Positions 8,844 to 18,853 are shown, counted from the stretch's first letter. The stretch is DNA of 64,000 bases from Amycolatopsis sp. FDAARGOS 1241 (GCF_016889705.1 NZ_CP069526.1:6882001-6946000), one strand, 5' to 3'. Made by a program: numbers and translations. Notes: generated by a model from the letters alone, not told the origin.

Positions 8844-9569
8844 TCACTTCCCGACGGTCGCGCTCCCCGCGAACGACTCGGGGTCGAACTCCCCGCCGAA
8901 CCACGGCGAGAGGCCGGACCGCGCGCGTTCGACGAACGTATCGCGCTCCACCGCGCCCAGCCCCTCGGGCAGCACCCCGAGCATGGGTGCGCCTGCCGCG
9001 TTCGGCAGGTCCTGAAGGTTCTCCACGGACGCGAGGTCCGGCTCGGCCGGCCACGCGCCGACCACCACACCCACGACGTTGAGCCCGCGGCGCGTGGCGA
9101 CCTCGGCGGTGAGCGCCGTCGCGTTGAGCGTGCCGAGCCCGGGCTGGGCGACGACCACGACCGGGGCGCCCAGCGACCACGCCACTTCGGCGAGCCCGCT
9201 GCCCTGGGTGTCGAATCGGACGAGCAGGCCACCGGCGCCCTCGATGAGCGTGAGGTCGTGCGCGGCGTCGAGCTCGGCCGCCGCGGCCGCGATCTCGCCC
9301 GGGCCCAGCGTCGGCAGGCCGCTGCGCCGCGCCGCCGCCTCCGGCGACAGCGGGTCCGGGTAGCGGCGCAGCTCACGCGTGGTCACGTCCTTGCCGGCCA
9401 GCCGCACGATGTCGTCGAGATCACCGGCCTCGCCGGGTGCGACGCCGGTCTGCGCCGGTTTGAGCACCGCGACGCGCTGCCCCTGCTCGAGCGCCAGCGC
9501 CGCGATCGCCGCTGTGGTGATCGTCTTGCCGACGCCGGTTCCGGTCCCCGTCATCACCAGCATGGTCAC
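8844..9569 (-). CDS. bioD: Dethiobiotin synthetase BioD
   Basis: ATP-dependent carboxylation of 7,8-diaminopelargonate by CO2 to close the ureido ring. The 241-aa protein has a P-loop GTGTGVGKT (residues 8-16), KPAQTG (38-43), and EGAGGLLV, as in the family. The first codon could be GTG 9569 or ATG 9563. It heads bioD-bioB-bsaP. The partner bioA is 4.8 kb away across the SulP-carbonic anhydrase pair, and bioF is not in the window. Confidence 0.95.
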   Translation of the reverse strand: MTMLVMTGTGTGVGKTITTAAIAALALEQGQRVAVLKPAQTGVAPGEAGDLDDIVRLAGKDVTTRELRRYPDPLSPEAAARRSGLPTLGPGEIAAAAAELDAAHDLTLIEGAGGLLVRFDTQGSGLAEVAWSLGAPVVVVAQPGLGTLNATALTAEVATRRGLNVVGVVVGAWPAEPDLASVENLQDLPNAAGAPMLGVLPEGLGAVERDTFVERARSGLSPWFGGEFDPESFAGSATVGK

Positions 9570-9620
9570 GGGCCATCAACTTAGTCACCCCGACCGGGGG
9601 CGCACCACGTCCGGGTGGGA

Positions 9621-11787
9621 TCACCCACGATGCGGGGCCACCGGGTTGCCCGCCGCGACGAACGCGTCCACCGCCGGATCGGACAGGTGGACCTGCGCCG
9701 CGCCGACGTCGAAGTACAGGCCGGTCAGCAGCAGCTCCCCCGGGCTTCGGCCGCCGCGACCAGCGGGTATGCCCGCAGGTGGTCGAGTTGCTGCAGCACG
9801 TTGTGCAGGGCCAGCCGATTGGCTTCACGCGCTGGGAGCTCACCGCCGAGCGGCACCGGACCCTGGCGCCGCAGGCTCGGCTCGGCGTGCCGCAGCCAGC
9901 CCGCCAGCGCCGTCCCGGCCGGCGGGCCGTCGGCGAGCGCGCCCATCGCCCCGCACGACGAGTGACCGCACACCACGATCTCGCGCACGCGCAGCACACC
10001 CACCGCGTACTCGACCGCCGCGTTCGTCGACGGATCGGCCTGGTCCAGCGGTACGAGGTTGCCGATGTCGCGCACGGTGAACAGGTCGCCGGGGCCGGAG
10101 TGATGAGGTTGGGCACGATCCGCGAATCGCCGCAGGTGATGAACAGAGTGTGGGGGCGCTGGCCGTCGGCGAGCCCGCTCAGTGTCTCCTTCAGCAGCGG
10201 TGCGGCCCGGCGCTGGAACTCCGTGGCGCCGCGGTGGGTGCGCCGGCCGGGCAGGCGGGCATCGGCGGCCTGCCAGACCGACCACGGCGCGAGCCAGCGC
10301 GGCACGGCGCGGACGGCCGCCGCGCGCCGTAGCGTCGGCGTGCCCCGCTTGCCCTGACCGAACCACGGGTGGCCGACCTCGTCGACGACCACCGTGCCAC
10401 CGGCCCGCTCGTGCGCCTGCTGCCAGCTCGAGAGGCTCTCCAAGGCCGCGTGGTCGAGGTAGTCGGCCACGAACTCGAGCGTCACCGCCGAGCCGGCCGG
10501 GACGTCGCCGAGCACCTACGTCAGGCGCGGCACGGACAGGAACGTGAGCACGCCCTCGGCCCGACGCTCGACTGCTCGCCGTCGCGCTCGGCGTGCACCC
10601 CGGTCCAGACGGCGCGGCGCAGCATGAGCATCACTGCGAGGCCGATCCCGGCGAGGACCCCCGTCAGCAGGTCGAACACGACGACACCGGCGAGCGTGAC
10701 GAGGTAGAGCGGCAGGTCGCGGTGGCGCAGCACCTGCCTGAGGTGGCCGGGGTTCACGAGCTTCACGCCGACGTGCACCAGCAGTCCGGCGAGGGCGCCG
10801 AGCGGGATGTTCTCGATGAGGCCCGTGAATGCCACCACGAACACCAGCACCCACACCCCGTGCAGCGCCGCGGAGACGCGGGTTTCGGCTCCGGCGGCGA
10901 CGTTGGTGGAGCTGCGCACGATCACCCCCGTCACGGGCAAGCCACCGAGCACGCCGGACACGACGTTGGCCGCGCCCTGGCCCACGAGCTCGCGGTCGAG
11001 GTTCGCGCGCGGGCCGGTGTGCAGCTTGTCCACGGCGACGGCCGACAGCAGGCTCTCCACGCTGGCGATGAGCGCGATCGTCACCGCCGCGAGCACGACG
11101 TCGGCCCAGCCGTCGCCGGGCAGCTGCGGCGCGAAGCGGATCTGCAGCAGGTCGCCGGGCAGCTCCACCCGCGGCAGCGTCATCCCGGCGACGACGGAGA
11201 CCACCGTGGCCACCGCGATCGCGTCGAACGGCCCCGGCACCTTGCGGACGGCGGCGGGCAGGCGTGGCCAGACCACGAGCAGCACGATGGTGAGCACCCC
11301 GATCACCGTCGCGGCGTCGTGGTGCGCGATGACCTGCGCCGGCAGCTCGGCGATGTTCGCCAGTGCGGCACTCTGCGCTATCCCGCCGAGCACCACGTGC
11401 AGCTGGCCCAGCACGATCGTCACACCGATGCCCGCGAGCATCCCGTGCACGATCGCCGGCGAGATCGCCAGCGCCGCCCGCGCGACGCGGCTGAGGCCCA
11501 GCAGTACCTGCACTGCGCCGGCGAGCACCGTGATCAGGCACGTGACGGCCCAGCCGAACGTGCTGATCGTCTCGGCCATGATCACGGTCAGCCCGGCCGC
11601 GGGCCCGCTGACCTGCAACGCCGAGCCGCCCAGCGCCCCGGCGACCACACCACCCACCACGGCGGCGATCAACCCGGCGGCGATCGGCGCGCCGGATGCC
11701 AGCGCGACCCAGCGACAGCGGGAGAGCGACGAGGAAGACCACGAGCGAGGCGGGCACGTCGTGGCGAAGCCCCGCAGTCCGGCTCAT
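9621..11787 (-). pseudogene. SulP-STAS-beta-carbonic anhydrase fusion, degraded copy
   Basis: Colinear along its whole length with the intact fusion gene at 11937-14195, but carrying five lesions: a 2-nt loss after the first TM codons (about 11730), a 1-nt loss before the STAS domain (about 10561), a TAG in place of an Arg codon (10516-10518), a 1-nt loss in the carbonic anhydrase domain (about 10100) and a 1-nt loss in a run of five C (9737-9741). The remaining frames still encode the SulP transporter, STAS and the CGDSRIVPN and HSSCGA zinc motifs. The intact neighbour has no such breaks, which argues for real decay rather than read error. Confidence 0.85.
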
Positions 11788-11814
11788 GATCACCAGATAA
11801 CCCGAATGTGGGTC

Positions 11815-11826
11815 AAATATCCGCTA
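11815..11826 (-). promoter_or_regulatory. Conserved upstream element TAGCGGATATTT
   Basis: On the minus strand TAGCGGATATTT lies 28 nt upstream of the ATG of the degraded SulP-CA gene. The intact paralogue has TAGCGGACATTT at 27 nt. Conservation in sequence and spacing while surrounding bases differ suggests a shared promoter or regulator site. Confidence 0.45.
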
Positions 11827-11936
11827 TGTCCAACCTGATGGCATGAATTTTCACGACAGGTTCACCTTCCGGTTGTGCGGTGACCGATCACCGCCAAGCG
11901 CCGGTGCAAAGCCGCAACCCCGCACCCTCCTCGCGG

Positions 11937-14195
11937 TCAGTACACCACCACGCCCGCCGGGACGAAGCCGCGGTGGGCGGCGTCCAGCAGCGACACCTGG
12001 GCAGCGCCGACGTCGAAGTACATGCCCGTGAGCCTGAGCTCGCCGCGGGCCAGCGCGGCGGCGACCACCGGGAACGCGCGCAGGTGCTCGAGTTGCTGGA
12101 CCACGTTGTGCAGGGCCAGCTGGTCGCACTCGGCGGCCGGGAGGTGCCCGTCGAGCAGCAGAGCCGGTTCGCTCGCGCGGCGGCGCAGGGTCGTTTCGCC
12201 GTGCCGGAGCCAGTCGCCGAGGCGGTCGAGTCCCTCGGGGGCCCGGCCGAGCAGGGCCTTCATCGCGCCGCAGGACGAGTGGCCGCACACCACGATCTCC
12301 GGCACCTTCAGCACGCCCACGGCGTACTCGATCGCCGCGCCCACGGACGAATCACCGGTCGTCGGCACGAGGTTGCCGATGTTGCGCACGGCGAAGAGGT
12401 CACCCGGTCCCGAAGTAGTGATCAGGTTCGGCACGATCCGCGAATCGCCGCAGGTGATGAACAGCGTGTGCGGACGCTGGCCGTCCGCGAGGCCACGCAA
12501 CGTCTCGTGCAGCAGCGGCGCCGTGCGCCGCTGGAACTCCGAGGCACCACGGACGAGCGGCGACGTACCGTCGCCGCCGGGGCGCTGCTCGGGCACCAGC
12601 ACGTGCTCGGCCTGCCACTGCGACCACGGCGCGAGCCACCGCGGCAGCACGCGCGTCGCCAGGCTGCGCCGCACCGTCGGCTCTCCGGAGCTGCCGCGGC
12701 CGTACCAGGGGTGGCCGATCTCGTCGACGGTCACGGTCCCGCCCGCCTTGACGTGGCTCTGCTGCCACCCGCGCAGGCAGTCGAACGCGGCGTGGTCGAG
12801 GTAGTCGGCGAGCAGTTCGAGCGTCACGTCGGCGCGCTCGGGCACGCCGGCGAGCACCCTCGTCAGGTGGGGCACCGAGAGGAACGTCAGCGCACCCTCG
12901 ATGACCACCCGGGTATGCCGCTCACCGACCTCGAGGTGCACGCCGGAGTGCACCATCCGCCGCAGCATGAACGCGAGCGCGAGCAGCACGCCGGCGGCGA
13001 CGCCGGTCAGCAGGTTCACGAAAACCGCGCCGACGAGAGTCACGGCGTACACCGCGAGGTCGCCGTGGCGCAGCACTTCCTTGAGCACCGCGACGTTCAC
13101 GAGCTTCGCGCCCACGTAGACGAGCAACCCGGCCAGCGCCGCGAGCGGGATGAATCGCAGCACGCCCGTGAGCAGCAGGCAGAACGCCAGGATCCAGACG
13201 GAGTGCAGGATCGCGGACGCGCGGGTCTTCGCGCCCGCCTGGTAGTTGGTCATGCTGCGCACGATCACACCGGTCACGGGCAACCCGCCGAACGCACCGG
13301 AGGCGATGTTCCCGGCGCCCTGCCCGATCAGCTCGCGGTCGAGGTCCGTGCGGCGACCGCCGCGCAGCTTGTCCACGGACACCGCGGACAGCAGGCTTTC
13401 GAGGCTGGCGATCAGCGCGATCGTGACGGCCGCGAACGCTGCCCCGCCCCAGCCACCCGAGGGCAGCTGCGCCGCGATCCCGAACGACGGCAACGCGGCC
13501 GGCAGGTCCACACGCGGCAGCGACATCCCGGCGACGACCGACAGGCCCGTCGCGAGCGTGACGGCGGCCAGCGGTGCGGGCACCTTCCGCACCGGCGCGG
13601 GCAGGCGCGGCCACACCAGCAGGATCGCGACGGTCAGCACGCCGATCAGCACGGCCTGGTCGTGGTGACCGACGAGCCGGCCGGGCAGCGCCGCGAGGTT
13701 CGCGAGTGCGGAGCCCTGGGCACGGCCGCCGAGCACCACGTGCAGCTGGCCGAGCACGATCGTCACGCCGATGCCGGCCAGCAGGCCGTGGACGATCGCG
13801 GGCGAGATGGCCAGCGCGGCGCGGGCGAAGCGGCACAGCCCGAGCAGGATCTGAACCAAACCGGCGCCGACGGTGATCGCGCACGTGACCGGCCAGCCGT
13901 AGGTGGTGATGGCGTCGGCGAGGACCACGGTCAGCGCGGCGGACGGTCCGCTGACCTGGAGGGCCGATCCGCCGAGGAGGCTCGCGACCAGGCCGCCGAC
14001 GACGGCGGAGACGAGGCCCGCGAGCAGCGGCGCGCCGACAGCGAGCGCGACGCCGAGGGAAAGCGGTACGGCCACGAGGAAGACGACCAGCGAGGCCGGC
14101 AGGTCGTGGCGCAGAAGGGTCTGGAGGGACTGGGTGGCGCGAACTCGGCGGGACGGGGGTCCCGTGTCGTGCTCTCCGCGAACGATCTCGATCAT
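11937..14195 (-). CDS. SulP bicarbonate/sulfate transporter fused to STAS and beta-carbonic anhydrase
   Basis: The 752-aa protein has, in order, a SulP (SLC26-like) membrane domain (about residues 20-420, with ALQVSGPSAALTVV and GGLPVTGVIVRS motifs), a STAS-like segment (about 425-490) and a beta-carbonic anhydrase domain (about 560-750). The anhydrase has zinc/active-site motifs C582-G-D-S-R and H639-S-S-C642. The likely role is import of bicarbonate (or another anion) coupled to HCO3-/CO2 interconversion at the inner membrane face. It lies between bioA and bioD on the same strand; BioD uses CO2. Start ATG 14195 is preferred because its distance to the upstream element equals that in the paralogue; no Shine-Dalgarno is evident. 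Substrate is inferred. Confidence 0.9.
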   Translation of the reverse strand: MIEIVRGEHDTGPPSRRVRATQSLQTLLRHDLPASLVVFLVAVPLSLGVALAVGAPLLAGLVSAVVGGLVASLLGGSALQVSGPSAALTVVLADAITTYGWPVTCAITVGAGLVQILLGLCRFARAALAISPAIVHGLLAGIGVTIVLGQLHVVLGGRAQGSALANLAALPGRLVGHHDQAVLIGVLTVAILLVWPRLPAPVRKVPAPLAAVTLATGLSVVAGMSLPRVDLPAALPSFGIAAQLPSGGWGGAAFAAVTIALIASLESLLSAVSVDKLRGGRRTDLDRELIGQGAGNIASGAFGGLPVTGVIVRSMTNYQAGAKTRASAILHSVWILAFCLLLTGVLRFIPLAALAGLLVYVGAKLVNVAVLKEVLRHGDLAVYAVTLVGAVFVNLLTGVAAGVLLALAFMLRRMVHSGVHLEVGERHTRVVIEGALTFLSVPHLTRVLAGVPERADVTLELLADYLDHAAFDCLRGWQQSHVKAGGTVTVDEIGHPWYGRGSSGEPTVRRSLATRVLPRWLAPWSQWQAEHVLVPEQRPGGDGTSPLVRGASEFQRRTAPLLHETLRGLADGQRPHTLFITCGDSRIVPNLITTSGPGDLFAVRNIGNLVPTTGDSSVGAAIEYAVGVLKVPEIVVCGHSSCGAMKALLGRAPEGLDRLGDWLRHGETTLRRRASEPALLLDGHLPAAECDQLALHNVVQQLEHLRAFPVVAAALARGELRLTGMYFDVGAAQVSLLDAAHRGFVPAGVVVY

Positions 14196-14210
14196 GGGGC
14201 CAGGAAAGCG

Positions 14211-14291
14211 GAAAATGATCGAAATGTCCGCTACGCGAATAACGCTCACATCATCTGGTGAACCGGAGAATTAGAACAATCGATCATTTTC
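14211..14291. promoter_or_regulatory. Upstream region of SulP-CA: 11-bp inverted repeats and conserved element
   Basis: GAAAATGATCG (14211-14221) and CGATCATTTTC (14281-14291) form an 11-bp perfect inverted pair 59 nt apart. Between them on the minus strand is TAGCGGACATTT (14222-14233), shared with the degraded paralogue. The AT-rich inverted arms in a 72% G+C sequence, next to the start of the transporter gene, suggest operator half-sites. The regulator is unknown. Confidence 0.45.
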
Positions 14292-14413
14292 ACGCAAACC
14301 GGTCTAATCTCGACGGTCCGTCCCAGCCCTGACCGGTGACTTCGGACCACTTCCCGTCACCGGCAGTGAACGCTCCCTGTTTCATGAGCCCCGTCACACC
14401 CGATAGGGTGAAT

Positions 14414-15700
14414 TCACGCTTTTTCGGCCGCCGCGAGCATCGCAGTGGTGATCACGGCCAGGTCGGCGTCGTCCGTGACGTACGGCGGCATCGCGTACAC
14501 GAGGTCGCGGAACGGCCGCAACCACGCGCCCTCGGCCGTCACGACGTCGGTGGCCACGCCCAGGTCCACCTCGTGGTCGAGCTGCAGCACGCCGATCGCG
14601 CCCAGGACCCGGACGTCGCGCACGCGCGGCAGGTCCCACGCCGGCGCCAGACCACGCCGCAGCCCCGCCTCGAGGCGGGCGACGTCGGCGCGCCAGCGAC
14701 CTTCGGCGAGCAGGCCGAGCGACGCGTTCGCGACGGCGGAGGCGAGCGGGTTGCCCATGAACGTCGGTCCGTGTGCCAGGACGGGCAGGTCGCCGTGCGA
14801 GATGCCGTCGGCGATCTCGGGTGTGCACAGCGCCGCGGCCATCGTGAGGTAACCGCCGGTGAGCGCCTTGCCGAGGCACAGCACGTCGGGCGTCACCCCG
14901 GCGTGCTCGGCCGCGAAAATCCGCCCGGTGCGGCCGAAGCCGGTCGCGATCTCGTCGAACACCAGCAGCACGTCGTGCTCACGCGTCAGCTCGCGCAGCG
15001 CCCGCAGGTAACCGGGGTGGTGGAAGCGCATGCCGCCGGCGCCCTGCACCACGGGTTCCACGACCACCGCGGCCAGCTCGGGCGCGTGCCGCTCCAGCGC
15101 CCCCGCCAGTGTGCCCACATAGGACTGGTCGACCGGCTCGCCGAACCCGCTCGGCGGCTGTGGCACGAACACCTGCTCCGGCAGGACCCCGCGCCACAGC
15201 GAATGCATGCCACCGTCGGGGTCGCAGATGCTCATCGGCGTGAACGTGTCGCCGTGGTAGCCGCCGCGCCACGTCAGCAGCCGCCGCTTGCGCGGCAACC
15301 CGCGCGAACGCTGGTACTGCAAGCACATCTTCACCGCGACCTCGACCGACACCGAACCGGAGTCACACAGGAACACGTGCTCGAGCCCCTCGGGGGTCAA
15401 GTCCACCAACGACTTCGCCAGCGTCACGGCCGGTTCGTGCGTGAGACCGCCGAACATCACGTGGCTCATCCGCCCGGCCTGCTCGGTGAGGGCGGCGTCG
15501 AGCACCGGGTGCCGGTACCCGTGCACCGCCGCCCACCACGACGACATGCCGTCGACGAGCTCGCGGCCGTCGGCGAGCTTCAGCCGCACCCCGCTCGCCT
15601 CGGCCACGACCAGCGGCGCCACCCGGCCCGGCATGGGCGCGTACGGGTGCCACACGTGCGCGGCATCGAGGGCGAGCAGGTCGTCGGCGCTGGTCTCCAC
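14414..15700 (-). CDS. bioA: Adenosylmethionine-8-amino-7-oxononanoate aminotransferase BioA
   Basis: A PLP enzyme making 7,8-diaminopelargonate using SAM as amino donor. The 428-aa protein has WHPYAPM (SAM-site region), [32 protein letters not shown] (residues 248-259) and the PLP lysine K278 in [11 protein letters not shown]. Length and motifs match BioA rather than other class III aminotransferases. It is upstream of the SulP-CA gene on the same strand. bioF is absent here. Confidence 0.95.
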   Translation of the reverse strand: METSADDLLALDAAHVWHPYAPMPGRVAPLVVAEASGVRLKLADGRELVDGMSSWWAAVHGYRHPVLDAALTEQAGRMSHVMFGGLTHEPAVTLAKSLVDLTPEGLEHVFLCDSGSVSVEVAVKMCLQYQRSRGLPRKRRLLTWRGGYHGDTFTPMSICDPDGGMHSLWRGVLPEQVFVPQPPSGFGEPVDQSYVGTLAGALERHAPELAAVVVEPVVQGAGGMRFHHPGYLRALRELTREHDVLLVFDEIATGFGRTGRIFAAEHAGVTPDVLCLGKALTGGYLTMAAALCTPEIADGISHGDLPVLAHGPTFMGNPLASAVANASLGLLAEGRWRADVARLEAGLRRGLAPAWDLPRVRDVRVLGAIGVLQLDHEVDLGVATDVVTAEGAWLRPFRDLVYAMPPYVTDDADLAVITTAMLAAAEKA

Positions 15701-15742
15701 GAGCCGACCTTACGTCGGGCGCAGCATGGGCCGCTCAACCCC

Positions 15743-16963
15743 TCAGGCGAGCACGACCGGCAGCTTCTGCAGTCCGTGGACGAGCGTGCTGGTGCGGTAG
15801 GTCAGCTCCTCCTCCGGCACGGCGAGCTTCAGGTTCGGGAACCGCGCGAGCAGCCCGTTGAGCGCGACCTCCGCCTCCAGCCGCGCGAGCGGTGCGCCCA
15901 CGCAGTAGTGGATGCCGTGCCCGAACGCCAGGTGGCCGCCGGCCGCGCGCGTCACGTCCAGGTCCGCCGGGTCGGGGAAGCGCTGCTCGTCGCGGTTGGC
16001 GGCCAGCAGGGACACCTGCACGAACTCGCCGGCGGGGATCGTGTCGTCGCCGATCTCGACGTCCTCGACGGTGTAGCGCAGGGTCGCGATGTTGATGGGC
16101 CCGTCGAAGCGCAGGAACTCCTCGACGGCACCGGGCATCAGCGCCGGGTCGGCCGCCAGCTTGGCGCGCTGCTCGGGCGCGCGCAGCAGCGCCAGCGTCG
16201 CGTTGCCGATCAGGTTCACGGTGGTCTCGTGGCCCGCGACGAGCAGCAGGAACGCCATCGACACGAGCTCTTCCTCGCTCAGCGAATCGCCCTCGTCGGT
16301 GGCGAGCACGAGGCCGGACAGCAGGTCGTCACCCGGTTCGGCGCGCTTCTGCGCGACCAGACCCACGAGGTAGGTGTGCATCGCGATAACCGCGGCCTGG
16401 ACGTCCTCGATCGCGCCGGCGCCGAGCATCGTGTTGGACCAGCCCGAGAACTCGCCGCGGTCCTCCTCGCGCACGCCGAGCAGCTCGCAGATCACGGTGA
16501 TCGGCAGCGGCCCCGCGAACGCGGCCATCACGTCGGCCTGCTCCTGCTCGGCCATCGCGTCGAGCAGTTCCGTGGCGATCTCTTCGATCCGCGGCCGCAG
16601 CCCGGCGATCGCGCGCGAGGTGAAGGCCTTGTTCACGAGTTTGCGCAGCCGCGTGTGGTCCGGCGGATCGGTGTTGAGCATGTGCGCGCCGAGCAGCTGC
16701 CCGAAGTTGCGGTTGATGTTCTCGGGGCCGACCTTCTTCGCCATCAGGTCGTACGCACCTCGGTTGTCCTTGCTCAGCCGCGGATCGCTCAGCAGCGACC
16801 GCGCTACTTCGTATCCCGTCACCAGGTACGACGGCGTGCCGCGCGGCATGCGGATCGGGCACACAGCCCCGTGTTGACGCAGGTTGTGCAGCGTTTCGTG
16901 CGTGTGCTGCAGGAAGCCTTCGTCGATCACGGGCATTTCTTCGGCAGACGCTGAATCGTCCAC
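15743..16963 (-). CDS. Cytochrome P450 (CYP107-like)
   Basis: The 406-aa soluble bacterial P450 has an I-helix AGHETT, a K-helix E-x-x-R region (EEFLRF), and the heme loop FGHGIHYCVGAPLARLEA with the axial Cys about residue 354. The sequence style (NTDPPDHTRLRKLVNKAFT, GHLAFGHGIHYC) resembles the CYP107/105 group. GTG 16963 is preferred because of a purine-rich GGGGGCG upstream; a start at 17008 is possible. No ferredoxin or biosynthetic cluster surrounds it, so the substrate is unknown. It is divergent from the kinase-like gene at 17063. Confidence 0.92.
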   Translation of the reverse strand: MDDSASAEEMPVIDEGFLQHTHETLHNLRQHGAVCPIRMPRGTPSYLVTGYEVARSLLSDPRLSKDNRGAYDLMAKKVGPENINRNFGQLLGAHMLNTDPPDHTRLRKLVNKAFTSRAIAGLRPRIEEIATELLDAMAEQEQADVMAAFAGPLPITVICELLGVREEDRGEFSGWSNTMLGAGAIEDVQAAVIAMHTYLVGLVAQKRAEPGDDLLSGLVLATDEGDSLSEEELVSMAFLLLVAGHETTVNLIGNATLALLRAPEQRAKLAADPALMPGAVEEFLRFDGPINIATLRYTVEDVEIGDDTIPAGEFVQVSLLAANRDEQRFPDPADLDVTRAAGGHLAFGHGIHYCVGAPLARLEAEVALNGLLARFPNLKLAVPEEELTYRTSTLVHGLQKLPVVLA

Positions 16964-17062
16964 TGTCGTTTCGCCCCCAAGGTCTGGCCGGATCCGTCGT
17001 ACTCCCAAGTATGCCCACGGCCCGGTGTGCTCCGTGTGGCGCGCGCGGCAGGATGGGTTTCC

Positions 17063-17695
17063 GTGCGCTACCGACCCATTTCCCCTGCCGCCCTGGCCGC
17101 CGAGCTGACCGACCGCGTCGCTGCGCTGCCGAACCGCCGCCTCGCGGTCGCGGTGGACGGCGCGGACGCGGCGACGGACACCAGCGGCCTCGCCGACGCC
17201 CTCGTCGCCCCGCTGCGACTGCTGGGCCGCGCGACGGTGCGGGTGTCCGCCCGCGGTTTCCTGCGCCCGGCGTCACTGCGGTTCGAGCACGGCAAGCAGA
17301 ACCCCGACGCGAGGTACACCGACTGGCTCGATCTGGGCGGGCTGCGTCGCGAAGTCCTCGACCCGCTGACCGCCGGCGGCACCGGCGAAGTGCTGCCCGC
17401 GCTGTGGGACACGACTCGCGACCGCGCCACGCGGCTGGCCCGGGTGCCCGTGCCGGAAAGCGGTGTGGTGCTCGTCAACGGCGAATTCCTGCTGGGCGCC
17501 GGGCTCGCGTTCGACCTCGTGGTGCACCTGTGGCTCTCACCCGCCGCGCTGCACCGCCGGCTGCCGGCCGACGACGCCTGGGCGCTGCCCGCGTACGAGC
17601 GCTACGAAGCGGAGGTCGACCCGAGCTCGCTGGCCGACGTCGTCGTGCGCGTCGACGACCCGCGCCACCCGGCGGTGTACGAACCCGAAGGCTGA
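17063..17695 (+). CDS. Uridine-kinase-like protein without a P-loop
   Basis: A 210-aa protein with the layout of actinobacterial uridine kinase-like proteins: an N-terminal beta strand LAVAVDGADAATDT where a Walker A should be, RVSARGFLRPASLRFEHG resembling the nucleoside-binding section, DTTRDRA, then VVLVNGEFLLG-x-L-x-x-x-FDLVVHLWLS and a YERY segment near the C-terminus. The expected G-x-x-G-x-G-K-S/T is missing (no Lys), so ATP binding by the usual loop is unlikely. The alternative start is 17027. Its stop abuts the stop of the convergent glycosyltransferase. Function unknown. Confidence 0.7.
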   Translation: MRYRPISPAALAAELTDRVAALPNRRLAVAVDGADAATDTSGLADALVAPLRLLGRATVRVSARGFLRPASLRFEHGKQNPDARYTDWLDLGGLRREVLDPLTAGGTGEVLPALWDTTRDRATRLARVPVPESGVVLVNGEFLLGAGLAFDLVVHLWLSPAALHRRLPADDAWALPAYERYEAEVDPSSLADVVVRVDDPRHPAVYEPEG

Positions 17696-18853
17696 TCAGC
17701 GGACGGCGGCCACGGGATCGCCGTCGAGAAGGCCGGCGAGCCGTTCGGCCATCTTGTCCCACCGCCAGTTCTCGGTGACCCACGCGCGGCCCGCCTCGCC
17801 CATGCGACGGGCCCGCACGGGGTCGTTCAGGAGGGCTTCGAGGGTGTCACGCAGCTGGGCCACGTCACGGCCGTCGACGACGTGGCCGGTCACCTCGTCG
17901 AGCACGGCCTCGGGCGCGCCGCCCGACCGGCCCGCGACAACGGGCAGCCCGGTCGCCGAGGCCTCCAGGTAGACGATGCCGAGGGCCTCGACGTCGAGCC
18001 CCTTTCCGCGCGTGCGCGCCGGCATCGCGAAGACATCACCCGCGTTGTAGTGCGCCGGCAGTTCGGCCCACGGCACGGAACCGGTGATCACCACGTGGTC
18101 CGCCACGCCCAGTGCGTCGACGAGCTCCGTGAGCCGCTTGCGGTACGGACCACCGCCCACGAGCAGCAGCACCACGTCCGGCACGCGCTTGCGCAGCTCC
18201 GGCAACGTGCGGATCAACACGTCCTGACCTTTGCGCGGCACGAGCCGGGAAACACAGACGACCGTCGGGCGGTCACCGAGCCCGAGGCGCGCCCGGATTT
18301 CCTCGCGGGCGCCCGAGTCCGGGGTGAACAGCGTGGTGTCCACTCCGGACGGCAGCAGCTCCAACCCGGCCATGGGCCCGAACGCAGCGGCGAACCGGCG
18401 GCGCGTGTACTTGCTGACGTAGGTGAGGACGTCGACGGTGTCCCCGATGCGCCGCAAGGCTTGCCGCGACCCGGGCAGCATCGACCAGCCCACCTCGTGT
18501 CCGTGCGTCGACGCGACGACGCGGCGCGCGCCGACCTGGCGCAGGGGGTGGCCCAGCAGCGCGAGCGGGGCCGCCGCGCCGAACCAGACGGCTTCGCAGT
18601 CGCGCGCCCGCATGATCTGCTTCGCGCGCCGCAGCACGTCCGGCGTCGGCAGCATCAGCGAAGTCGGGTGCCGCACCACCTCGAACGGCGCCGCCGCGTC
18701 GAACTCCACGTGCGACCCGGTCCGGCCCTCCCACGACGGGGCGTAGACCACCAGGTCGTCGGCCGGGAGCCGCGTGGCCAGCGAGTTGAGGTAGTTCTGG
18801 ATCCCCCCTGGCCGCGGCGGGAAGTCGTTGGTCACGAGCAGCGTCCTCAACAC
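17696..18853 (-). CDS. pimB: GT4 glycosyltransferase, PimB'-like mannosyltransferase
   Basis: The 385-aa GT-B fold protein begins LLVTNDFPPRPGGIQNYL (donor/acceptor loop). It contains STHGHEVGWSMLPG, SRLVPRKGQDVLI and an E-x7-E stretch (EALGIVYLEASATG) typical of GT4 retaining enzymes. This combination matches PimB' (Rv2188c), which adds the second mannose from GDP-mannose to phosphatidylinositol mannoside at the cytoplasmic face. The neighbouring NlpC/P60 gene is also its neighbour in mycobacteria. The start at GTG 18853 lacks a clear Shine-Dalgarno. Donor and acceptor are inferred. Confidence 0.85.
   Translation of the reverse strand: MLRTLLVTNDFPPRPGGIQNYLNSLATRLPADDLVVYAPSWEGRTGSHVEFDAAAPFEVVRHPTSLMLPTPDVLRRAKQIMRARDCEAVWFGAAAPLALLGHPLRQVGARRVVASTHGHEVGWSMLPGSRQALRRIGDTVDVLTYVSKYTRRRFAAAFGPMAGLELLPSGVDTTLFTPDSGAREEIRARLGLGDRPTVVCVSRLVPRKGQDVLIRTLPELRKRVPDVVLLLVGGGPYRKRLTELVDALGVADHVVITGSVPWAELPAHYNAGDVFAMPARTRGKGLDVEALGIVYLEASATGLPVVAGRSGGAPEAVLDEVTGHVVDGRDVAQLRDTLEALLNDPVRARRMGEAGRAWVTENWRWDKMAERLAGLLDGDPVAAVR

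Noticed and set aside
11880..14261. A 793-codon plus-strand frame
   Set aside because: Exact antisense of the SulP-carbonic anhydrase gene; composition is H/R/Q-rich with no motif.
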